A stretch of DNA of 64,000 nucleotides from Aquilaria yunnanensis (lineage: Eukaryota; Streptophyta; Magnoliopsida; Malvales; Thymelaeaceae): positions 47,507,001-47,571,000 of the forward strand of contig CM077594.1 of NCBI GenBank assembly GCA_039654915.1, written 5' to 3'. Below the pieces are notes generated by a model, which was given only the letters and a program-made list of their open reading frames with translations, did no database searches and was not told the origin of the DNA. Below are positions 22,909-36,700 of this stretch, in pieces. The position numbers were made by a program, and so were the translations under genes. The stretch's first letter is position 1. Every line of letters starts with the position of its first letter.

Positions 22909-25900
22909 TGTCGAGGCCTAATTCACCCCCACCCTAAACTCTTTTTTTAGGGTTTCAGCCCAGCTGATTGCTTTTAGTTACTTAGTTGATTTCATTTGGT
23001 AAACTCAATTCTAATTCCCAGGATTCTTAACGACAACTAGATACTTACTTAGGTCGGAGTCTCAAGCTTTTAAAGTGTTACTAGGATTTACTTAACTCTA
23101 TTCAATTAGTGGGCTCTGAATTAATTGAGCTTACTTAGGGGTTTAAGCATGCATGTGGAAGTGCGTCTTACTGATCTTTAGCATTCATTAGAATCTACCA
23201 TCTTTACATGCATAGCCATACATACATGCACACATTAGGGATTTCAAACCATGCATATTTGTTTTACTTAGTGCCCTATGACCCACCTATGCCCAAAATA
23301 CATATGGGCATTAGTGTTTCTTATTCCAGCCTAGTCCTCTTGCTTACCATATTTACAGATATGTACATGCCAAAATTTTAAAAGGACTGCATGGCCCTAA
23401 ACATCAAAAGCTTGACATTTCAAAAGTTTTCAGGCAGGGTACTTTTTTTTTTGTTTAAATAATCTCCTGACCCATTGACACTTTCACTCCTACTTTAACT
23501 TGGCACTTTGGCCATAGACTTCTCACAACCCTCCTAGTTCTAGTCCACTCTAGGATAGAGCCAAAAATAGCAGCACCCAACACAGCCATCAGGGCCTACA
23601 ACCATAACACAGAACACAATCTTCAGTTCAGATTAGTGAACTTTTCATGCCTTCCATCTCATAGGACACAATTTACAGAGCATACCTCCCTATACATAGC
23701 CTTCCTTTAGAGGTTCCTAATCCATTTAGTCTTCCACTTCTTTACCAAAAATGGGCAAAAGAGGGCATGAGTACTTAGGTACTTAGGGAAGAACCCAAAC
23801 AACACCAAGTGCCTTATTCAATGTTTAGGACATTGGCATACGTAAAACCTCCAAGAATTTTTAAAAACCTACATCCAAAGACATGAAAGACCCCAGAAAC
23901 AACAAATACAACATACTATATGATACATATATAGTTAATAAATGGGTTAGCACACATATAGAAGTTGAGAAGCACACAAACACATACACCACAACACTGG
24001 GTTTTCATGACGTTGCAAGCATGATTCTGTGGCAACTTTTTTATGTGATCACTTTGATTAAGTTCATTCATTATAGAGCTCTAGCTAATTATCAAGCTTG
24101 GCACAACTTGAGCAAAACTGTATGCTTGCTGAAAGATGCTAGCTAGCTTATCCTAGTGCTTTATGAGCACATAGCCCACTAACATAGGGTCTAAGTTCCT
24201 TTGGCTTAAGCCACCACCTAGGGTAGCTTTTCCCTACCAAAATATAGGACAAGAAGCCTCATATTAGGTCCTCACCTATGGTCAAAGAGGTAGCAAGGAA
24301 CCTTAATCATTCTTTCATAATGATGAGCATCAACATAGTAACACCATGTGCTAGGCTTACTTGATGTTGTCTCGGATTCACTTCTTATTCATCCTTCTAC
24401 ATGTCTTCTATTTCTAGAAACTAAAGGGTACTTAGGCAAGGGTATGGCTAGGTGGATGGTGGTCATAAATTAAGAAGAAAGAAAGAAGAAAGTAGCTCTT
24501 GAAGGACACCAACTTGGATATGTCAACATAGCTTCGGTTTTGGCTAGCTTTTATTCTTTTGGCTTCCTTGCTAGTGTCTCAGGCTCCAACTGGTTTTGGC
24601 TTGTGCCTAATGTATTTGAAAGTGATAGAAGAGTAGGAAATATCCAAAAAATGGCTAAGCACTTACAAGGAAGCTGCCTTAAGCAGGCCTGTAAGTTAGC
24701 GGTGGCCTAATGCTTCAATTAAGCCATTTTGATTTTCTTTCTTTGTTTTGGTCCCCCTTTTGGTCCTTTTTCTTCCCTTTCTTTTTGGTGGTCAATGGTA
24801 AGACTTAGGACCATGTCTTTGTATTAAATTGTATAGGAAGTTGCTTGGAAATAGCTGAGGAAACTGCCTTCAAAAACTTAGTCACATTCGGTTAGCCAAA
24901 CGACTTTACTTTTAAAGTTTTGACTAGTTTGGCAGCCCATTCACTTTCTTTTCATCTTGATTTTTGGAAGGCCATTGGATTAACTTAATGAACCCATGAA
25001 GCTACCAAGAAATAGCTAAGAAGTTGCACTAAATTGTCATTGAAGGCTACAAGTCCAAAGGTTGCCGAATAGTACAAGCCGTCATGGATCTTTAATTGTT
25101 TCTTGGTCAAACTTTCTTTCAAAGGAGCCCAAAATTTTTTGGGCTTGGTTTTGACCTACTTAACTTCTAAAGTGCCACATTTTAAGTACCCACTTTTCTA
25201 AATTATTTGGCCAACTAAGCCCTCAAACTTTGGACTGAACACAAGTGCACTTTAGGATCTCCTAAAGTGTGTTCATGTTTCCTTAGAGTTTTCTACCTCT
25301 TCTTGGCCCACATTATAGCCCACATTGTTATTTAAATGATAGGTATCATTCCTACACAAGCCTTTCAAGGCCCTAGGATTTAAAGCCACCATGGGCACAC
25401 AATTGCACACAATGGTGCACTTAAAAGTGTTCTAGTACACTATAGTGTGTCTTTGCCATTTTCCATGGATTCACCAATTTCTTTTGTCTATAGTTGCCCA
25501 CATTGGTACCATAACTTTAGGCATTATACCTTTGTTACCAATTCTGTAGTAGTCTAATTATCATTCCAAAATTGTACATTTAGACTCCCAGGATTGGTAA
25601 TGTTCTGTAGGCCATCAGAACACTACCCTTAGTGTGCATACCCAAGTGGCCCTCTTGGGCAATATGTAAACACATGCATTTGGGTCCAACCATCACACAC
25701 ATATTAACATTTCATGCACACTAGAGCAGCAAATAAGGAAAACACTAGCACAAGTCTTAATGTTGGCTACCACACATTAGGCAATCTTGTTAAGTTGTAG
25801 GGACCAGCCACTACACCTGTAACCTCCACTAATGAATTTTATCATTCTAGCCCTTTAACCCCTATTTTATTCACCCCATTATCAAGTAGAGACTAATAGA

Positions 25901-28392
25901 AAAGCAAGGAATTTTTTTTTACATCAATAGCCCACTTATGGACCAAGTTATGGATTTTTTAATTTGGTTACAAAATTCTGACCAAATGAGCAGTAACTTA
26001 GCCAACTTTGTAATGTCATATCTTTGGCTAAAGAGATCAAAATTTAGAAATTCAAAACCCTAGTTCAACCTCTAGATGTGCTCTAGATGTGCTGAAAATT
26101 TCATGCCAATATTCCTCCTAAACATGGAGATATAGAACTTTAAGTCCAGAGTAGAGATTCTAGTCCCTTTACGACCAGTTTGCCCATACAAAATTTCATA
26201 AATGTGAAAACAATTCATTCATAAGGGGAAAGCCCTCCAAGACTATCCCATATGTATCCAATACACATAGGAATTACATGATCTTGAATTTAACAACAAT
26301 ATGTGGGAAAAACAGAATTTACAAGTAAGCAGCCTATCATTCACACTTAGGCAGCTTTGCACCACATCACATACATAGCCAAAACACTACTCAAATGTTC
26401 ACATACTTGTCTCATTTTACATACACTACATGTGCATGAATACATGCACTGAGAAATGGTCTTAAATAAGGTAAATACACACCCTAGTTACAAGAGTGCC
26501 TGAGACACAATGGACTCCAGAACAGGATGGTGGACAGCTGCTGCACAACACAATAAGTACCAACACTAAAAATACTAAATGTGATACTAAAATCACAAAT
26601 TTTTCCAGATCACAACTAGACATATGGAAGTAAAGGTATGTGAATATTCATGGTAAAAATCAAAACCAAAAAGGTTAGTTTGAAGGTGATCTTTTATCCG
26701 GACCTGAAATGACAGAATTGAGGGAAGTAAGTTTCATTGAGAAAGTTAGTAAGGGTAGTACTTGGATTCAATAGGCAATGTAACCATCATTAAAACCTAC
26801 ATCCAAACACAATAAAACACATAAACCAAAATGCATATATACAAGATATAGCAACCAAATGCAGCAGCCATTCACAACCAACAAACACATGAATGCGGCA
26901 GCAACATATACCATAGATTAGTCCATAAAACACTTAATAAACATAACCAAATCACTATGGGAGCCCTCCTCAATCTAATGCTTGATCTTAGGAGCATTTA
27001 AACACTAGTTAGTACTAACATTGGGCTCTAGAAACCCTGAATTTGCTGCCATCACTGTGCACTTCACACTAGGTGACAAAACATTCAATAAGTGCACTCC
27101 CCTCAGTAAGCTTGGTTCATCAAGCTCATGGCTCTCTTCCAACCTTATGATGCTTAAAAATAAAGCAAACAATCCATGGGAGAAAGGGAACCCTTACCTT
27201 GAGTGTATGCTGAAAGTGGAGCTTGATCCTAGGTGTTCTCAAGCAATAGCACCAAATATCTTCCAATTGTACTTCCTTGACTTCAATTGCAAGTAGTTTT
27301 GAGTTTGAAGGTGTGGTGGCCATGGAGGAAGTGTCGAGGAGAGGGCTGGCTTCCTTTTTGTTGCTGGAGGCTGAAATTTGGGAGATAAGGATAAGAATGA
27401 CCACTTATATGGTCTTAAGTGCACTAAACATACTTAACAAGCTTAACCAAGCTTTGTGTTATTTTCCTTGCTACAAGACCATGGTTTCTTTACCTTAATC
27501 TCTTGGCCCACAACTAACTTCCTTATCCCATGCCATATTAGCCCCTCCTTATGTGGGATAACCCCACAAAACTTCCATTTGACTTAAGTCATAAGCATGG
27601 ACAACAAAAAGCATACAATAGGGCATTTAAGTCCTTAAAGCCTTTTTGTGTCTTCCTTTGTCCATGCTTGTCTTCTATAAGCAATTTGGTCCTCCAATAG
27701 CACTTTCACACCATTCATGTCCTTCCCATAACTCTCCAAATCTCTTTTGTGAAATTTTTTCAATTGAGTACCCAAATTTCAAAAACCTTACAAAAAAGTT
27801 CATAGGCTGCTTGACAAACAAGCAATCATTAAGCCTTTTTTTGGGGGCCAATTACTAACATGGAACACTTTTAAGGAGGTGTTGATCATGCCTTTTACCC
27901 CCCACACTTCAATCACTATGGTGAGAATTACATAATATAATGGTTTTCAGCCTTTATGACATACTCGTAATTCTCCAATTTTTGTGAGGTGATAACAACC
28001 TATATAATGTTCCTTAGGGTTGTTTGGCTTTAGAGCCTTTGAGCTCACACAAGAGCAAACTAGGGTGTGCTTAAATTCTCCCTTTTTGTGCCTTAGCTTA
28101 TATCACTTGGCTTCTTGGTTTCTTAACCAAGTTTGCCCCTTTTTTGGAGTCTCATTATCATAATGCACTTCACCCCTTAGGGATAGCCTCATCTGGGTCA
28201 TTATGGTGTCACCTTTCATCACATTTCACCTGAAATTTGGATAGAGTGCCTATGGGGCACCCTTTTGAGGTACCTACATTGTGTACCCTATATTTTCATA
28301 CTTGTGACTTGTATCTCTCATACATCCATGTAATGTATGTTACGTGTACATTCTCTTATAGCCCATGGCCTATACAAGTCACAGGCATGACA
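22909..28392 (-). repeat. 5' LTR of element B, interrupted by a solo T LTR
   Basis: Minus strand TGTCATGCC...TCGACA. Removing the insert (25533-27997 plus one target copy) leaves about 3014 bp. It aligns with 16007-17762 over the shared part, with insertions and deletions. No coding region is supported in it. Confidence 0.87.
25533..27997 (-). repeat. Solo T-family LTR inside the B LTR
   Basis: 2465 bp, TGTTACC...GATAACA in plus coordinates, flanked by ACCTT (25528-25532) and ACCTA (27998-28002), a 5-bp target copy with one difference. The B LTR resumes immediately on the right. No internal region remains, so this is the product of LTR-LTR recombination. Confidence 0.9.
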
Positions 28393-29680
28393 ATGATTTG
28401 GATAGACGTCAGACAAATGGAAGTCCATGAAAAAACCCACCACCTTCAACTAGGGTTGTTCAGGCAATCACCACTAGATTAGCCTTGGCTGGGAGGAAAA
28501 TGAAGCTTTGGGAGATAGCAATGATGGAGTTCAACAGCCCTAGAAACGAGATCACCCAAAAGGATGGGTCTTTGGTGAAGTTTTCACTTGACGATCCTAT
28601 CCTAATCATGGCTAGGATCAGAAACTGGGATGTCAAGATAGTGCTCTTCAATCATGGTTCAAATGTCAATGTCTTTTTTGCCCATCTCCTACCAGGCTTG
28701 GAAATGACCAAAAGTGAGCTCAAACTAATGACTTCTCCAACATTTAGGGTTTGACTTGCCAAACTCCTCAAGTTAGGATGGATTGACCTCTTACTTATGC
28801 TGAAAGGCATTTTGGTAAAGATGGGAAAGGAGCTCTCTGCCTTCATTATGACAAGATTCATAGTCATAGATGTTCCATCACCTTACAATGCCATCCTCAA
28901 CAAATAGAGAAAGGGAAACATTCACCTCTAAACAGAGATAAAGTACTTCACTATCATATTTGAGGCAAAAGAAGGAAATGCCAAAATATACATTGATCAA
29001 GCTGAGGTTAGGAAGGTGTTTCTCAAAGCAAGGCAAATTCCTGCCAAAGTCCACCTATAGAGTTCAGGGAAGAATAGCACTATAGCTGAAGATGATATAG
29101 AAAAGGAAAATGGTGATATTGAGAAAGTAGAAACTGAGGATATAGAGTTAGTCCCTAGCCGAAGTACCCGAAATGGGAAAAAACTGGCCAAAGGCTAAAA
29201 AGAAAGACTTGTATCCCTACTACCAGTGAACAAATATCTGCTTGCCTACTCTCCAAAGGATATGCTTGGAATAAATTTCGATATCATGCACCATAGTCTT
29301 AAAGTAAGTCCTAAGGTAAGGCTTGTTCAACAGAAAAAGGGAACATCTCAGCACATAAGAACAACTTCATTGAAAAAGAAATTCAACAGGTAATGGCAGC
29401 CAGTATAATAAGGGAAGTCAAATACCCCAACTGGCTCAGCAACATCATCCTTGCTACCAAGGAAGGGAGTGATAAACCTTGAATGTGGATTGACTTTCAA
29501 AACATAAAAGATGCTTATCCCAAGGACTCATATCCTTTACCTTCAATAGACTAACTAATAGACTCCACTACCAAATATGGGCTATTAAGTTTCCTTGACG
29601 TGTTTAAAGGGTACCACCAAATTAAGATGAACCCTGAAGATGAGGAAAAACTGCATTCAATGTCAATGTTGGAACATATT
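28393..29680 (+). pseudogene. Tat-clade pol fragment: protease, linker, start of RT
   Basis: Parallels 46545-47800 of element E. The protease core reads FNHGSNVNV near 28645-28675, where intact relatives have DDGSNVNV, so the catalytic aspartate is gone. The linker includes the AEVRKVFLKARQ block. RT begins near 29430 and stops at 29680 inside a block whose relative reads EVGTYCYVRMP. Stops at 28754, 28905, 29197 and elsewhere. The break at 29680 is the exact end of an inserted Tat LTR. Confidence 0.85.
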
Positions 29681-30168
29681 TGATGCTCTAGCACATCTTC
29701 GATGTAGGGCCTGTTGATTGGACCTCTAGTAGAACTTTGCTTAAGTGGTAACTACAGCACATGAAGAATAAGGGTTAGGAGCTCTCTGGAGTGTTTTTCC
29801 AAGGGAGGGATCTCCGACGCCTAAGTCAGTATGTTAAGGGGGAAGTCATTAGAAGTTTAAGAGTAGAGAACAGAAAAGGTGGATACCTCTCGTGTCTCAT
29901 TTACTTGGGAGCCTCCCCTGAGTATTTATAGGAGGGTAGGAGGAAGAGGCCGTTATGCCTAGCCTTAGTAGATTAGGACACGTGTTCGGCCGGATTCAGT
30001 TCATACCTTCAGAGGGAGGTGTATGCAGGTAGATGTCGGCGGATATGCCTAGAGGGTAGGGACATGTGCAAGGTTTTTTGTTGGAGATCCCCTAACTGTA
30101 TTTTTTCTTTCTCCCTAAGACCCCTCCAAGGATCTAAGATCACTTAAGACAAGCATTTCCCCAAGGGC
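29681..30168 (-). repeat. Partial Tat LTR (E family), minus strand
   Basis: Reverse complement resembles 43190-43522: shared CGAACACGTGTC, CCTATAAATA, GGAAAAACACTCC and GAGCTCCTAACCCTT blocks in the same order, and an end ...GCATCA at 29681. A minus-strand TATA box lies at 29923-29930. It was inserted in the Tat pol fragment; the left target copy would be ATATT (29676-29680). The other end is lost at the C LTR at 30169. Confidence 0.75.
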
Positions 30169-31583
30169 TGTTAGGTTTCGGGAGCCAAACAGTGCAGCGG
30201 AATTTAACCGAAACCCTCCAGGATCCAAGTGAAACGGGGTAAACCGGGTGTTCAAAAATTTTCATACCTAATTTTCGGTTGAGATCTCTCACTCAACTGT
30301 AGAGTCAAATCACAAAACCTGAACAGTTGACGTGTTCAGGCTCTCTGTGCTATCCACATGAGCCTCTCAGGATCACCACGCTTCCACCACTTCCCGGCAG
30401 ATGTGTTTCTCTTGCGCTTGCAGTGCTAGCTTGCGTCCTTCAAGGAATTGCAAGAGAAGAGTGCGGCTGTCCTTTTGGGAGGCTAGGGCAAGGAGACCTG
30501 CGAATTTCTCACTAGAAGTTGTATTTATAGTGAGACTCAACTTCCAGGCCTAATGGGTTTCAAAGCCCTAATCCAATTAGGATTTAATTTTGGGCTTAAT
30601 AATGGCTCAACTCTTGGGGCCATTATTAATAAGAAATTAAAGTGAAACCATAACCCAAATAATTAGCCCATGCACTCTAATGATCCAAATAACTCTATGT
30701 GTGCGACCCAATAGGCTCTTATCACGTTGGCAATGATCATAAATCACATTTATGATCATAAGCAATGAGTGGTGTCTAGCAACACATCATTGCTACCCAA
30801 GTGACAAGATTGTCGATGATTTGACTAAACCTTTATGATCATCACCGATATATGCCATTGTCCCTTTGTCCAAGATATCTAGACTAAGCACGAGACATGG
30901 AATGTGTCACTCTCGTATACCCCAATCCTAGGTTTCTTGATTACCGAGTAGACTAACTTAAACTGATGACATTGATATCGTATATCAACTCATCCGGGCA
31001 TGGCCATGCATTTTCTAAGTCTCACTCTATCAAAGGGCCCGAAGATATCACTCCCGTTACATAGGAGGGACAAATCCCATCTTGATCATACAAATCCCTC
31101 CGCATGATATGTGACATACCCAATGACCTCCTTCAAGTCCACTCAGTTACGAGCAACAAAGGAAAGTATCAAAGTATGTGACTCACATGTAAGGAACCTT
31201 GATGATCTTAGGTCGAAGGACTACATATACCATGATCACTATGAGAATCACTTATGACACTCATATAACGATCAATGTAGTGTTCTCATGGTGGGTCGGT
31301 GCAGTACACAAGTTCTCCAACTTGTACCCACATGTAGACTACATATCTCATATTAGTCTCCACATATGCTAGTCATTATGTATTATTGCAACCCGCTCCA
31401 CAATAATACTAGACCAGGGATGTTTAAGAATATCATTATTCTAGGGTTACAATTATGTTTGTTAAGTTACGCAGAAAAAAAAAATAAACATAATTGCTGG
31501 ATTAATGCCTTAATAAAATATCATGACTCAATGTGCAAAAAATACAATCATCTCATGATTGGCTTTTGGGCACAACACTAACA
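30169..31583 (-). repeat. C-family copia LTR, minus strand, with mismatched flanks
   Basis: 1415 bp, complete at both ends (TGTTAGGTTT...CACTAACA in plus coordinates). The left 5 bases are AGGGC and the right are GAGGT, which do not match. The right neighbour is C-family pol in the opposite orientation. Confidence 0.9.
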
Positions 31584-32362
31584 GAGGTTTAGCATGCAAG
31601 ATTCCAGGAAAGGATTCTTGTCCATGTCACATGGTATAACTCTTTCTAGATCTCAGTGTCCGAGTACACCCGAGGAGAAAGAGCGCATGAGTAAGATTCC
31701 ATTTGCTATAGCAATTGGATCTATCATATGCTTTGAGCATGATGAGTCGGTACCAATCGAACCCTGGTGAGAGTCAATGGACAGCTGTTAAGAACATCCT
31801 TAAGTACTTATGAAGGACTAAGGATGCATTCTTGGTCTTTGGAGGTGAAGATGAGCTTGTTGTAAAGGGTTACACTGATGCAAGCTTCCAATCTGATAAG
31901 GATGATTTTAGATCACAATCTGGTTATGTGTTTTGTATTGGTGGTGGTGCTGTGAGCTGGAAGAGTTTAAAGCAAGAGACAGTAGCTGACTCTACAACAG
32001 AATCTGAGTACATTGCCACCTCTGATCCTGCAAAGAAGGCAGTTTGGATCAAGAAGTTCATCATTGAACTTGGAGTGGTTCTAAGCATTGCCAACCCGAT
32101 AGAGCTCTATTGTGACAACAATAGAGCAATCGCACAGGCTAAGGAGCCTCAATCTCACCAGCGATCCAAACACATACTCCGACGCTATCACCTCATCAGG
32201 AAGATCATCGAGATGGGTGATGTAAGGATATGCAGGACTTCGACAGACAGCAACGTTGCTGATCCACTGACAAAGCCCCTTACGCAGTAAAAGCATGATA
32301 GCCATTCTAGGTCCATTGGTATTAGATACATGGATGATTGGCTTTTAGTGCAAGTGGGAGAT
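31584..32362 (+). pseudogene. pol: Copia C pol tail (RT end and RNase H)
   Basis: Starts abruptly in the RT (RFSMQDS) and runs through the MSKIP block. Compared with 51590-51700 of the other C copy, about 40 bases around 31717 are deleted, removing the GTRPDVSYA block. RNase H is open at 31832-32290, with [10 protein letters not shown] and ADSTTESEY motifs and a TKPL tail. A TAA at 32288 replaces a glutamine codon. The polypurine tract AAGTGGGAGAT lies at 32352-32362. Confidence 0.88.
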
Positions 32363-33776
32363 TGTTAGTGTTATGCCCAAAAGCAAATCATGAGATGATT
32401 GTATTTTTTGCACATTGAGTCATGATATTTTATTAAGGCATTAATCCAGCAATTACATTTGTTGTTCTGTTTCTGCGTAACAGAATAAACATAATTGTAA
32501 CCCTAGAATAATGATATTCTCAAACGTCCCTAGTTTAGTATTATTGTGGAGCTGGTTGCAATAATACATAACGATTCGCATATGTGGAGACTAATATAAG
32601 ATATATAGTCTACATATGGGTACAAGTTGGAGAACTTGTGTACTGGACCGACCCACCATGAGAACACTACATGGATCGTTATATCAGTGTCATAAGTGAT
32701 TCTCATAGTGATCATGGTATATGTAGTCCTTTGACCTAAGATCATCAGGGTTTCCTACATATGAGTCACATACTTTGGTACTTTCCTTTGTTGCTCGTAA
32801 CTGAGTGAAGTTGAAGGAGGTAATTGGGTATGTCACATATCATGCGGAGGGATTTGTATGATCAAGACAGGATTTGTCCCTCCTATGTAACGGGAGTGAT
32901 ATATTCGGGCCCTTGATAGAGTGAGACTTAGATAATGCATGGCCATGCTCAGATGAGTTGATATATGATATCAATGTCATCAGCTTAAGTTGGTCTACTC
33001 GGTAATCAAGAAACCAAACATTGGGCTATACGAGAGTGACATATTCCATGTCTCGTGCTTAGTCTTGATATCTTAGAAAAAGGGACAATAGCATATATCG
33101 GTGATGATCATAATGGCTTAGTCGAATCATCGACAATCTTGTTACTTGGGTAGCAATGATGTGTTGCTAGACACCCCTCATTGCTTCGGATCATGAATAT
33201 GATTCATGATCATTGCCAACATGGTAGGAGCCTATTGGGTCATAGACATAGAGCTATTTGGATCATTAGAGTGCATGGGCTAATTATTTCTGTTATGGTT
33301 TCACAATAATTTCATATTAATAATGGGCCCAAGAGTTGAGCCATTTTTAAGCCCAAAATTAAAGCCTAATTGGATTAGGGCTTTGAAACCTATTAGGCCT
33401 AGAAGTTGAGTCTCACTATAAATATAAACTTTTAGTGAGAAATTCGCAGGTCTCCTTGCCCTAGCCTCACAAAAATGACAGCCGCACTCTTCTCTTGCAA
33501 TTCCTTGGAGGACGCAAGCTAGCACTGCGAGCGCAAGAGAAACTCATCTACCAGGGCGTGGTGGAAGCGTGGTGATCCCGAGAGGCTCGTGTGGATACCA
33601 TAGAGAGCTTGAAGATGTCAACTGTTCAGGTTTTGTGATTCAACTCTATAGTTGAGTGAGAGATCTCAACCGAACATTAGGTATGAAAATTTTTGAACAC
33701 CCAGTTTTCCCAGTTTCACTTGGATCCTGGAGGGTTTCGGTTAAATTCTGTTGCACTGTTTGGCTCCCGAAACCCA
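32363..33776 (+). repeat. C-family copia 3' LTR, plus strand, last bases lost
   Basis: Begins TGTTAGTG after the polypurine tract. The end reads AACCCA where intact copies read AACCCAACA, and T-family LTR sequence follows at once. With 30169-31583 it forms an inverted LTR pair around 0.78 kb of pol. Confidence 0.9.
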
Positions 33777-36700
33777 GCCCATGTAGCTAGGGCTATGCTT
33801 GGATGACATCCATGAGCTTGATGAACCGAGCTTAGTGAGGGGAGTGCACTTATTGAAGGTTTTGTAACCTAGTGTGACGTGCACAGTGATGGCAATGAAT
33901 TCAAGGGTTTCTAGAGCCCAAAGTTAGTACTAACTAGTGTTAAAAATCTCCTAAGGCTTAGCTCATGCTGGAGGAGGGCTGCTAGAGTAACCTACTTATG
34001 TTTATTAAATGTTTTATGGACTAACGTTTGGTTTATGTTGCTGCCACATTTGTTGTGTTTGTTGGTTGTGAATGGCTACTGCATTTGGTTGCTATACGTT
34101 GTATATATGCATTTTTGTTTTTTTGTTTTAGTGTCTTTCAATGCAGGTTTTAATGAGGGTCATATTTCCTGAAGAAACCAAATGTTTCCCTTACTAAGAT
34201 TCACAAGGAAACTTACTCTCCTCAATTCTACCATTTCAGGTTTAGAAAAAAGTTCAGATTCAAACTAAACTTTGTCACTTGATTTTTGATCTGAAATTTT
34301 AGATATTTTAACTTCCATGTGTCTAGTAGTGATATGGGAAGTTTGGTAATTTTAGGAGCACATTTGGTATTTTTAGTGATGGTGCTTATTGTGTTATGCA
34401 GTAGTTGTCCAACATGCTGATTCTGGAGTCCACTGTGTCTCAGGCTGTTACCACCTTACGAAATGGGAGAATTACAAGTGTGTCATAATGGCTAAAAAAC
34501 CAATATATTGTGTAATTCTCATCATAGTGATTGAAGTGAGGGGGGTAAAAGGCATGATCAACACCTCCTTAAAAGTGTTCCAAGTTGGTAACTTGGCCCC
34601 CAAGAAAAGCCTAAAGGATTGCTTGTTTGTCAAGCAACCTATGGACTTTTTTGTAAGGTTTTGGAAATTTAGGTACTCAATTGCAAAACTCTCAAGAAAA
34701 AGACTTGGAGAGTTATAGGAAGGATATAAATGGTATGAAAGTGCTATTGGAGGACCAAATTACTCATGGAAGACAAGTTTGGACAAAGGAAACACTAAAG
34801 GCAATAAGGACCTAAATGTCCTAGTGTAAACCTTAAGGTGTTCAAGCTTTTGACTTAAGTCTAAGGGTGGAATTGTGGGGTTATCGCACCATGGGGGAGG
34901 TAGCCAAGACTTGATAATTAGTAAAAAAATTTGGGCACATGTGTACCAATGTGTTTAAGAAAAAGAAAGCATACTTAGTGAGAAAGAAAATGACATAAAG
35001 CAAGGTTAAGATTTGTTAAGTGTGTTTTGTGCCCTTAAGCTCATTTAAGGCCATTTAAGTGGCCAAATCACTTATCCCTCTCTCATTTTCATCCTCCCCC
35101 AGCCCATGAACACAACCATACTTCCTCCATAGCCACCACACCTTGAATTGATTGAAATTGAAGGCAAAAGGAAGCATTTGGAAGCAAACTAGAGCTATTT
35201 CTTGGATACTTCAAGGATCAAGCTTGATTTTCGGCCTACCCACTTTGGTAAGGGTTCTCTTGCTCTCATGGGTTGTTTTCTACATTTTCAAGCAACCATG
35301 GAGCTACAACTAAGCTTGGAAGAGAGCCATGAGCTTGATGAACCAAGCTTAGTGAGGGGAGAGCACTTATTGAAGGTTTTGTGACCTAGTGTGAAGTGCA
35401 TAGTGATGGCAGCGAATTTCTGGATTTCTAGAGCCCAAAAGTTAGTACTAACTATTGTTAAAATCCTTCTAAGACCAAGAATTAGCTTGAGGAGGGCTGC
35501 TATAGTGATTTATTTAAGTTTAATGCATGTTTTACGGACTAATCTATGGTTGTTGTTGCTGCTGCATTTCATGTGTTTGTTCGTTGTGAATGGCCGCTGC
35601 TTTTGGTTGCTATATCTTGTATATAAGCATTGTGGTTTTTTTGTTTTAGTGTCTTTGGATGCAGGTTTTAATGAGGATCACATTACCATAAGAAGCCAAG
35701 TGCTAGCCTTACTAAGTTTCTCAATGAAACTTACTCCCCTCAATTCTGTCATTTTAGGTCCAGCAGAAATATCACAATGAAACTGACCTTTGTGGTTTGA
35801 GTTTGAATCTAAAATTTTAGGTACACGAAATTGCATATGTCTAGTTATGATTTGGAAAGCTTGGTGATTTTAGGAGCACAGTTGGTATTTTTAATGGTGG
35901 TACTTATTAGATTGTGCAACAGCTGTCCAACATCCTATTTTTGGAGTCCATTGTGCCTCAAGACCACCTGTAACCTAGGGTGTATATTTAGCTTAGTTAA
36001 GACCATATTGTAGTGCATGTATGCATGTACATGTATTATATGTAAGATGAGACAAGTATGTGAACATTTGAGTAATGTTTTGGCTATGTAAGTGATGTGG
36101 TGCAAAGCTACCTAAGTGTGAATGATGGGCTGCTTACTTGTAAATTCTGTTTTGGCCACATAAACTTGCTAGATGCAAGAGAATGTAATTCATATGTGTA
36201 TTGGAAATATATGGGATAGCCTTGGAGGGCTTTACCCTTGTGAGAGAATTGTTTGCATCGTTCAGAAAAATTGTATGGGCAAAATGGTCCAAAAGTTGCC
36301 AGAATTTTGACTCTGGTCCTAAAGTTTAATATCTCCCTGTGTAGAATGAATCTTGGTATGAAATTTTGACCACACCTAGAGGACATCTAGAGGGTTAACT
36401 GGGATTTCGAATTTCTGGATTTAGAGCCCTGTAACCAAGGATATGTTGTTGCAAAGTTGGCTGAGTTACTGTTCATTAGGTCAGAATTTTGTAACCAACT
36501 TAAAAAATCCATAACTTGGTCCATAGGTAGGCAGTTGATGTAAAAAAAAATTCCTTGGTTTTCTCTAAGTCTCCACTTGATAATGGAGCAAATAAAATAA
36601 GGGGTTATGTAGCTAGAATGATACTATTTATTAGTGGAAGTTACAGGTGCAGTAGCTGATCACTAGAACTTAACAAGATTGCCTAATGTGTGGAAGCCAA

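Larger units (their letters stand above)
16007..28392 (-). mobile_element. Chromovirus element B with both LTRs, minus strand
   Basis: Minus-strand order: 5' LTR (28392 to 22909, split by a solo T LTR), tRNA-Met primer site, gag (about 22790 to 21200), pol (21199 to 17771), polypurine tract and 3' LTR (17762 to 16007). The 3' LTR is cut at 16007 by the T element, so its last 1.2 kb and the left target copy are not next to it. The right flank starts ATGAT (28393) in Tat pol. Chromodomain residues at the pol end and a double zinc-finger Gag place it near Tekay-type chromoviruses. Confidence 0.88.
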
